Source: an uncultured Atopobiaceae bacterium
Lineage (GTDB): Bacteria > Actinomycetota > Coriobacteriia > Coriobacteriales > Atopobiaceae
Assembly: GCA_905233865.1 (NCBI GenBank)
Contig: CAJOGH010000072.1
Coordinates: 1 to 5,258 of the forward strand
DNA length: 5,258 bases
Direction: 5' to 3'
Below the pieces are notes generated by a model. That model saw only the letters and a list, made by a program, of their open reading frames with translations. It ran no database searches and was not told where the DNA came from. Every line of letters starts with the position of its first letter. Positions within the stretch are counted from its first letter, which is position 1. The position numbers were made by a program, and so were the translations under genes. Below, one piece after another: positions 1 through 4,585 of this stretch.

Positions 1-300
1 GGGGTCGAGCTCGCGCACCTGCGTGCCCAAGGGCACGCGCAGCACCAGGTCCTCGCCATCACGCCCATGCTTGCGCGCACCCTGGCCATGCGTGCCGCGC
101 GTGGCCTTGAAGTGGTGCTTGAAGCGGTAGTCGATCAGCGAGGACAGCTGAGGGTCGGCCTCGAGGATGACACTGCCGCCATGGCCGCCGTCGCCGCCGT
201 CGGGACCGCCCTTGGGCACGAAGGCCTCGCGGCGAAACGACATGCAGCCCGCGCCGCCGTCTCCGCCGCGGACGTTGATGTGGGAAAGGTCGGTGAACAT
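1..300 (-). CDS. obg: Obg GTPase (ObgE/CgtA), N-terminal 100 residues, cut by window edge
   Basis: Obg is an essential P-loop GTPase that binds the 50S subunit and acts in late large-subunit assembly and stress signalling in the cytoplasm. Only the glycine-rich N-terminal Obg fold is visible. It starts MFTDLSHINVRGGDGGAGC, continues with SFRREAFVPKGGPDGGDGG near residues 21-39, and has the family stretch FKATRGTHGQGARKHGRDG near residues 65-83, then LRVPLGTQV. The G domain and C-terminal domain lie beyond position 1. The ATG at 298-300 is chosen because it gives the exact family N-terminus and is preceded by a perfect GGAGG (306-310) five bases upstream. The gene lies 79 bases downstream of rpmA, its usual neighbour, but a terminator-like hairpin stands between them. 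No frameshift or odd residue is seen in the visible part, and the identification is near certain. Confidence 0.98.
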   Translation of the reverse strand, partial: MFTDLSHINVRGGDGGAGCMSFRREAFVPKGGPDGGDGGHGGSVILEADPQLSSLIDYRFKHHFKATRGTHGQGARKHGRDGEDLVLRVPLGTQVRELDP

Positions 301-323
301 GCACGCCTCCAAGGCTTAGATGC

Positions 324-353
324 AAAACGACCCCCGGCCAAGCCGAGGGTCGT
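324..353 (-). terminator. Terminator or attenuator hairpin between rpmA and obg
   Basis: Read on the minus strand, bases 353-342 (ACGACCCUCGGC) pair with 338-327 (GCCGGGGGUCGU). This makes a 12-bp, GC-rich stem with one G-U pair and a 3-base loop (339-341). The stem runs into four U residues (327-324, the first also being the last stem base), and then GC follows. The shape fits an intrinsic terminator, but the U-run is short, so partial readthrough is plausible. It begins 26 bases after the rpmA stop codon and ends about 23 bases before the obg start codon, which leaves no room for a full promoter after it. Attenuation of obg relative to L21/L27 is an inference. An mRNA 3'-end or processing stem is the main alternative. 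Confidence 0.65.
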
Positions 354-379
354 CCAATGGTATTCCTCAGCCCAATGAC

Positions 380-634
380 TTAGGCCTCGAGGGGAAGCAC
401 GTGAACCTTGTGCTTGTCGCCCTTGGTGAACTTCACCGTGCCGTCGACGAGAGCGAACAGGGTGTCGTCCTTGCCGCGGCCGACGTTCTCGCCCGGGTGG
501 ATGTGGGTGCCGCGCTGGCGGACCAGGATCTCGCCGGTGTTGACGACCTGGCCAGCAAAACGCTTGGTGCCCAGACGCTGGGAGTTGGAGTCACGACCGT
601 TGCGGGACGAACCCAGACCCTTCTTGTGTGCCAT
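380..634 (-). CDS. rpmA: 50S ribosomal protein bL27
   Basis: bL27 is a small basic protein of the large ribosomal subunit whose N-terminal tail reaches toward the peptidyl-transferase centre. The 84-residue product starts MAHKKGLGSSRNGRDSNSQR and contains KRFAGQVV, GEILVRQRGTHIHPG and VGRGKDDTLFAL, all hallmark stretches in the correct order and at the normal family length. The start at 632-634 places AHKKG directly after Met, so the protein has no cleavable N-terminal extension of the type processed by Prp in Firmicutes. No prp gene lies in the 48-base gap to rplU, which agrees with this. The Shine-Dalgarno signal is weak (AGG at 642-644). Stop is TAA. It is presumably co-transcribed with rplU upstream. 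Identification is certain. Confidence 0.99.
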   Translation of the reverse strand: MAHKKGLGSSRNGRDSNSQRLGTKRFAGQVVNTGEILVRQRGTHIHPGENVGRGKDDTLFALVDGTVKFTKGDKHKVHVLPLEA

Positions 635-682
635 GATAAAACCTGCCTAACTGAGACGTAGTTGTACGGACTCGACGAGGGC

Positions 683-1042
683 TTAGGCCTCGGCGGTCTC
701 GGCCGCCTCGCTGGCAGCCTTGGAAGCGCGGGGCATCGCGGGGACCTTGGTGATCTGAACCTTGGTGAGGTTCTGACGGTGGCCCTTGGTGCGGTGGTAG
801 CGCTTGCGCTTCTTGAACTTGAAGACGAGCTGCTTGTCGCCCTTGAACTGCTCGACCACCTCAGCGGTGACCTTCTTCTTGGCAAGCTTGTCGGCGTCAA
901 CGACGATCTTCTTGCCGTCGGCGAGCATGAGAACGTCAAGCTCAACCTTGTCGCCAGGCTGCACGTCGAGCTTCTCGACGTCGAGGACGTCGCCCTTAGC
1001 AACCTTATACTGCTTGCCGCCAGTCGTGATGATTGCGTACAT
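683..1042 (-). CDS. rplU: 50S ribosomal protein bL21
   Basis: bL21 is a 23S rRNA-binding protein of the large subunit. The 119-residue product starts MYAIITTGGKQYKVAKGD and carries the C-terminal rRNA-binding signature KFKKRKRYHRTKGHRQ at about residues 75-90, followed by LTKVQITKV. It is somewhat longer than the roughly 103-residue E. coli protein because of an Ala/Glu-rich tail after residue 105 (ending EAAETAEA). The frame remains open upstream to an ATG ending at 1111. The start at 1040-1042 is preferred because it matches the family N-terminus and has GAAGGG (1050-1055) seven bases upstream. rpmA follows after 48 bases. A candidate promoter lies just upstream, suggesting that rplU-rpmA can be transcribed independently of the radical SAM genes. 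Confidence 0.99.
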   Translation of the reverse strand: MYAIITTGGKQYKVAKGDVLDVEKLDVQPGDKVELDVLMLADGKKIVVDADKLAKKKVTAEVVEQFKGDKQLVFKFKKRKRYHRTKGHRQNLTKVQITKVPAMPRASKAASEAAETAEA

Positions 1043-1049
1043 GTGTGAA

Positions 1050-1055
1050 CCCTTC
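1050..1055 (-). promoter_or_regulatory. Shine-Dalgarno sequence that fixes the rplU start
   Basis: GAAGGG on the minus strand lies seven bases before the ATG at 1042. It falls inside the coding sequence of the longer reading, just after an upstream in-frame ATG (MKGSH...). This spacing argues for the shorter, family-standard bL21 start. Confidence 0.8.
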
Positions 1056-1082
1056 ATTGCATGGATGGAACAGCAGTTGATT

Positions 1083-1111
1083 ACTTTAGCATCCCGAACA
1101 AGCAAAATCAA
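1083..1111 (-). promoter_or_regulatory. Candidate sigma-70-type promoter of rplU-rpmA
   Basis: On the minus strand TTGATT (1111-1106) and TAAAGT (1088-1083) are separated by exactly 17 bases. They match the TTGACA and TATAAT consensus at four of six positions each. Transcription would start near 1076, giving a leader of about 34 bases before the rplU ATG, with the Shine-Dalgarno well placed inside it. This is also the AT-richest patch in its surroundings, which is notable in such GC-rich DNA. The -35 box covers the TGA stop of the upstream DUF2344 gene (1108-1110). No extended -10 or operator is evident. A short leader leaves little room for a structured L21 autoregulatory element. Confidence 0.55.
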
Positions 1112-1845
1112 CGAGAGAACGGCTTCACGATTTGACCATCTTCACCGCGATGTCCCTGCTCAGTGCGGCAGACGTCAATGCTGCACGCAGGCGCGCCCAT
1201 ACATTCCACAACAGCGCGCACGAGCGCGTCGGGGCGCAGCTGCCCATGCTCCCCGCAGGCGCACACAAGGTCGAGGCAGACGGCACCGCCCTCTCCCCCA
1301 TCCACGTCACAGCCGATGATGGCCTGCGTGAGGTCGACGGTCTTGGGCTTGGTGCCACGCAAGTACTCCAGCGTGCCGCGGGCGACAAGAGCCTGGAGTG
1401 ACCGTTCGGCCTCGCTCGCGTCAAGCGTGCTCCCGTCCAGGGCGCGCACCTCGACATGCCAGCTGAGGGCATTGAGCCACGCCTCCAGGGCGGGCACGCG
1501 GACCGGTAGCACCTCCGCACGTGCGGGCCCCAGGTCCTCAGGCATGGAGGTGCGCAGCGCCTCGAGGGCCTCGCTTGCGTCAACCTCGCGGGTGAGCAGG
1601 ACGTCAAAGTACTCGTGCAACGAGCTCACGCCCACTGGCAGAGCCGAGGTGAACTGGACGCGCATGTGGGGCGAGAACCCCTGGGTGACCGCAAAGGGCA
1701 GGCCCGCGCGGCGTATGGAGCGCTCGACGGTGCGCAGGACCTCCAAGTGACCCAGGTAGCGCAGGCGCCCCCGCTTGGCATACTCGACGCGCAGGCGGCA
1801 TACGGGGTCGGGCGCGGTGCTCTGGGGCGGAATCGGCTTTGCCAT
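1108..1845 (-). CDS. Radical SAM-associated protein, DUF2344/TIGR03936 family
   Basis: This is the 245-residue partner usually encoded beside, or fused to, the TIGR03960 radical SAM protein. As far as I know its biochemical role is unknown. The family signature is very clear in residues 22-81: YAKRGRLRYLGHLEVLRT, then ERSIRRAGLPFAVTQGFSPH, then SALPVGV and EYFDV. A second conserved stretch, KPKTVDL, lies at about 166-171. No membrane segment or signal peptide is seen, so it is probably cytoplasmic. The C-terminal third is unusually rich in cysteine (C179, C190, C195, C197, C215, C221, C226). The ATG at 1843-1845 overlaps the stop of the radical SAM gene by one base (TGATG) and is preceded by AGGTGA (1852-1857), so translational coupling is likely. 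The two products probably act together; a role in RNA or ribosome modification is only a guess from the neighbours. Confidence 0.94.
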   Translation of the reverse strand: MAKPIPPQSTAPDPVCRLRVEYAKRGRLRYLGHLEVLRTVERSIRRAGLPFAVTQGFSPHMRVQFTSALPVGVSSLHEYFDVLLTREVDASEALEALRTSMPEDLGPARAEVLPVRVPALEAWLNALSWHVEVRALDGSTLDASEAERSLQALVARGTLEYLRGTKPKTVDLTQAIIGCDVDGGEGGAVCLDLVCACGEHGQLRPDALVRAVVECMGAPACSIDVCRTEQGHRGEDGQIVKPFSR

Positions 1846-3716
1846 CAGCGCTCACCTGCCAAGACGATGTCAGCCCCGGTTGCCTGGCAGATGCCACAGC
1901 CAGTGCAGGAGGTCATGGTACAGTCCGCGGTGGTAACGCCCTCGTGGGCACGGCGCCACTCGCGCTCAAGGAAGCCGCGGGACACACCGGGCGAGGTGTG
2001 CTCCCAGGGCAGACGCGCGTCGAGCGGCAGCGGCTCAGAGGCAATCGCCTCGAGGTCAAAGCCGCAGTCAGCCGCCGCCTGCTGCCAGGTGGCAAAGTCA
2101 AACTGGTCGGTCCAGGCGTCCATCTTGGCCCCCAGCTCCCAGGCACGGTATATGAGCTCGAAGGTGGCGCGGCCTGTACGCGAGAGGACCGCCTCAAGGA
2201 GCGACGTCTCCGCGTCGTGGTAGGAGATTCGCACGGCGCGGTCGCCGCAGGACACGAGCAAGAGTCGCTGGCGACGCCTGACCTCGTCGAGCGAAAGCTG
2301 GCCCGCCCACTGGAAGGGCGTGTGAGACTTGGGCACAAAGACCGCCACGGAAATGGAGACGGAAAGGCCCCCACGCTGCCCCTTGGGAACGACCTCGCGC
2401 CCGATCTCCATGACGCGCTCGGCCAGTCGCGTGATGGCACGGATGTCGTCGTCGGTCTCGGTGGGAAGGCCCATCATGAAGTAGAGCTTGCAGCGACGCC
2501 ACCCCAGCTCAAAGGCATTGCGCACGGCGCGCTCCAGGTCCTGCTCGGTCACGTTCTTGTTGATGACGTCACGCAGGCGCTGGCTCCCAGCCTCGGGAGC
2601 AAAGGTGAGCCCGCCCTTCTTGCCAGAGCTAACTGCCTGGGCCATCTCCACGCCAAAGGAGTCAAGGCGCTGCGACGGGATGGACACCCGCACGCCCTCG
2701 TCCTCCAACTGGTCGTTGAGGGTGGTGAGAATCTGGGCGCACTGGGAGTGGTCGGTCGTGGAGAGCGACGTCAGCGATACCTCCTCGTAGCCCGTGGCGC
2801 CCAGCCCGCGCTCGCAGGCGGCAATGACCTGTTCGGCTGGGCGCTCGCGCACCGGACGGTACGTGATGCCCGCCTGGCAAAAGCGACAGCCGCGCGCGCA
2901 CCCACGAAGGACCTCGATAGCAAGGCGGTCGTGGACAACGTTGAGGTAGGGCACGGGAGCGCTTGGAAGCGGGTCGGTCCCGGCAAAGTCCGCCACCACG
3001 CGCTTGAGCACACGCTCGGGCGCGCCAGAGCCCGGCTTGGGCACGGCGTATCCCCAACGGGTGGACGTCTCGTCAACGACGACGTCGTAGAGAGAGGGCA
3101 CGTAGACACCCTGTATCTGGGCAAGCTCACCCAGGATCTGGGCACGCGTGGCACCGCGTCGGCGCGCGTCGCGGATGGCCAGGCACATCTGGGGCAGAGC
3201 CTCCTCGCCATCACCAAGGAGCACGGCATCAAAGATGGGGGCCACCGGCTCGCAGTTCCACACGCTCGGGCCGCCCCCAAGGACGATGGCGTCATCCTCG
3301 TCGCGCTCACAGGCACGAACGGCTATGCCCGCAAGGTCAAGAGCCTCGATGATGTTCGTGCAAGCCATCTCGTGGGCAAGCGTGAAGCCGACGACGTCAA
3401 AGGAGGCCACCGGAGCCGCGCTCTCAAGTGCCAGCAGGGGCACGCCGCGCTCGCGCATGAGGGTGGCCATATCGACCCATGGGAGGTAGGCACGCTCGCA
3501 TGAAAGGCCCTCGCAGCGGTTGAGCTCGCGGTAGAGGATGGCAAGTCCCATGTTGGGAAGGCCTACCTCGTAGGTGTCGGGATACATCAGGCACACGTGG
3601 AAGTCGCCCGACGGACGCGTGGACCCCCACTCGTGGTCTAGATAGCGCGAGGGCTTTTCCACCTGCGGAAGCAGGGGCTCTATAAGATAAAAGAGGTCCT
3701 CGCGAGCCGCTCTCAT
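1845..3716 (-). CDS. B12-binding-like radical SAM protein, TIGR03960 family
   Basis: A 623-residue radical SAM enzyme of unknown substrate. Residues about 35-180 resemble a B12-binding Rossmann fold: PDTYEVGLPNMG at 46-57, FDVVGFTLAHE at 106-116, a GGG at 147-149, and LLGDGEE at 166-172. The radical SAM core follows, with the [4Fe-4S]-binding CxxxCxxC as C273, C277 and C280 (RGCARGCRFCQAG). Other core family stretches are FAPEAGSQRLRDVINKN (372-388) and KLYFMMGLPTETDDD (410-424). A third cysteine set at the extreme C-terminus (C599, C604, C607, C610) could hold an auxiliary cluster or zinc. The ATG at 3714-3716 is chosen because it overlaps the upstream stop as ATGA and has AGGAGG (3725-3730) eight bases away; the frame is open further upstream but runs inside the previous gene. 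The next gene encodes its standard partner protein with a one-base overlap. The family call is secure, but the function is not known. Confidence 0.95.
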   Translation of the reverse strand: MRAAREDLFYLIEPLLPQVEKPSRYLDHEWGSTRPSGDFHVCLMYPDTYEVGLPNMGLAILYRELNRCEGLSCERAYLPWVDMATLMRERGVPLLALESAAPVASFDVVGFTLAHEMACTNIIEALDLAGIAVRACERDEDDAIVLGGGPSVWNCEPVAPIFDAVLLGDGEEALPQMCLAIRDARRRGATRAQILGELAQIQGVYVPSLYDVVVDETSTRWGYAVPKPGSGAPERVLKRVVADFAGTDPLPSAPVPYLNVVHDRLAIEVLRGCARGCRFCQAGITYRPVRERPAEQVIAACERGLGATGYEEVSLTSLSTTDHSQCAQILTTLNDQLEDEGVRVSIPSQRLDSFGVEMAQAVSSGKKGGLTFAPEAGSQRLRDVINKNVTEQDLERAVRNAFELGWRRCKLYFMMGLPTETDDDIRAITRLAERVMEIGREVVPKGQRGGLSVSISVAVFVPKSHTPFQWAGQLSLDEVRRRQRLLLVSCGDRAVRISYHDAETSLLEAVLSRTGRATFELIYRAWELGAKMDAWTDQFDFATWQQAAADCGFDLEAIASEPLPLDARLPWEHTSPGVSRGFLEREWRRAHEGVTTADCTMTSCTGCGICQATGADIVLAGER

Positions 3717-4555
3717 GAGCGGCCCCTCCTGGCCAGCAGCTCGTTGGCGGCGCGCACGGCCATGCCGGAGGCCATTGTGCCGCCATAGCCAATGGCCGCG
3801 CGCACCAAACGGCCCCGCAGCCCGAGGTACTTCTCGAGAGCACGCGCAAGGGAGCGCCACCCAAAGCCCGCGGCCATGACGATGGCTACACCGATGGCGT
3901 AGGCCTCGGGGCTGTTGGCGCCATAGGCGTTTGCGATCTCGACCGCCATCTTCGACTGGTTGGACGACATGGCGTTCATGCCAGAGCCGCGGAAGAACGG
4001 CATGACGTCGGCAGTGGCGTTCTTGGACGCACAGGCACTCATGACGGAGCGCGAGGCCGCACGCCGCAGGAAGGGGTAGCCATGGCTCAGTCGGACGGCG
4101 CCTGGGCAGGTGTCGGTGATGCAGGACGCAAGGCCACCCTCGAGCTCGCCCGGGACGCCGGCAAGCACGAGCGAGACGCTTCCCTTGCTTGCCATGGGCG
4201 TGGACCCGTCGGGCGCGTCCAGGGCGCTCTGGGCCACGATGATCACAGGAACGCCCGCTGCGCTCGCGGAGATGGCGGCACGCTCAACCGCCTCGACGTC
4301 ACGGCCGCCGCTGATGACAAGCAGCAGGTCGCAGGAGGCCTCGGTTGGGCACGGGTCACCCAGCTCGTCGATGATGATGGAGGCCTCGGGACAGGTGGGC
4401 ATCATGAGGCGCTTGACCTCGGCCATGAGACTGCGCGAGGCGCCCGGGTCCACGATGATGCGCGTAAGCGAGGTGCCCGTGGTGTTCCGCGCCGCGTTGG
4501 CGGCACCAGCCGCAAGCATACCGGCCTCTGCTACCTTTCGAACGTCGCTGAGCAC
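3713..4555 (-). CDS. Uncharacterised protein with DUF697/YcjF-like C-terminal region
   Basis: I do not recognise a defined function. The 280-residue product has two parts. Residues about 31-113 show alternating hydrophobic strands (TRIIVD, ASIIIDEL, CDLLLVISG, VPVIIVAQSALD) like a Rossmann or GTPase fold. No P-loop GxxxxGK[ST] is present, and SALD stands where an NKxD motif would be. Residues about 160-275 resemble DUF697, a family often linked to GTPases and membranes: QSKMAVEIANAYG, then a hydrophobic AYAIGVAIVMAAGFGWRSLA, then VRAAIGYGGTMASGMAVRAA. The GTG start at 4553-4555 is preferred because GGGAGGAGG (4561-4569) lies five bases upstream; longer readings would run into rodA. The stop overlaps the radical SAM start (ATGA), so it belongs to the same coupled unit. 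Membrane association is possible but not established. Confidence is high that this is a gene and moderate for the DUF697 link. Confidence 0.8.
   Translation of the reverse strand: MLSDVRKVAEAGMLAAGAANAARNTTGTSLTRIIVDPGASRSLMAEVKRLMMPTCPEASIIIDELGDPCPTEASCDLLLVISGGRDVEAVERAAISASAAGVPVIIVAQSALDAPDGSTPMASKGSVSLVLAGVPGELEGGLASCITDTCPGAVRLSHGYPFLRRAASRSVMSACASKNATADVMPFFRGSGMNAMSSNQSKMAVEIANAYGANSPEAYAIGVAIVMAAGFGWRSLARALEKYLGLRGRLVRAAIGYGGTMASGMAVRAANELLARRGRS
3725..3730 (-). promoter_or_regulatory. Shine-Dalgarno of the radical SAM gene, inside the DUF697-like gene
   Basis: AGGAGG on the minus strand lies eight bases before the ATG at 3716. It sits in the last codons of the upstream gene (the Arg-Arg region near the C-terminus). 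Together with the ATGA overlap it selects this start over in-frame upstream candidates and indicates coupled translation. Confidence 0.8.
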
Positions 4556-4560
4556 GTGCG

Positions 4561-4569
4561 CCTCCTCCC
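4561..4569 (-). promoter_or_regulatory. Strong Shine-Dalgarno that selects the GTG start of the DUF697-like gene
   Basis: GGGAGGAGG on the minus strand lies five bases before GTG at 4555 and just after the rodA stop. It is the strongest ribosome-binding site in the window and supports a non-ATG start over the next in-frame ATG, twelve codons in (M13). Confidence 0.75.
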
Positions 4570-4585
4570 GTCGGCCTAGGCCGAC
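4570..4585 (-). other. 16-bp perfect palindrome spanning the rodA stop codon
   Basis: GTCGGCCTAGGCCGAC reads the same on both strands and is centred on the rodA stop codon TAG (4578-4576). In RNA it can form a six-base-pair stem with a CUAG loop directly before the strong ribosome-binding site of the next gene. No U-run follows, so it is not an intrinsic terminator. It may affect coupling or mRNA processing, or it may be chance in GC-rich coding DNA. Confidence 0.4.

Noticed and set aside
21..38. Inverted repeat GCGTGCCC-AA-GGGCACGC near the left edge
   Set aside because: It lies inside obg codons for the conserved RVPLGTQV stretch. Both arms are explained by common codons, and there is no U-run or junction nearby.
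381..695. The same short sequence, CGAGGCCTAAG, at the ends of both rplU and rpmA
   Set aside because: Both genes end in Glu-Ala-stop with the same preferred codons. About ten shared bases follow from that and do not show a functional repeat.
662..1048. A 128-codon plus-strand frame, rich in Leu, Asp and Glu, opposite rplU
   Set aside because: It is the mirror image of the Lys- and Val-rich L21 codons. No independent evidence supports translation.
1043..1111. Longer rplU start giving a 23-residue N-terminal extension
   Set aside because: bL21 starts at MYAIITTGGKQY in the family, the Shine-Dalgarno falls inside the extension, and the candidate promoter would start transcription after the upstream ATG.
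1839..3503. A 554-codon open frame on the plus strand, antisense to the radical SAM gene
   Set aside because: It lacks family motifs, is rich in Ala, Gly, Arg and His as expected for a mirror frame in GC-rich DNA, and lies opposite a gene with unmistakable radical SAM signatures.
3717..3860. Longer start for the radical SAM gene, adding 48 residues
   Set aside because: The added part is Arg/Ala-rich, lies entirely inside the preceding gene, and is not family-like. The ATGA start has a well-spaced AGGAGG.
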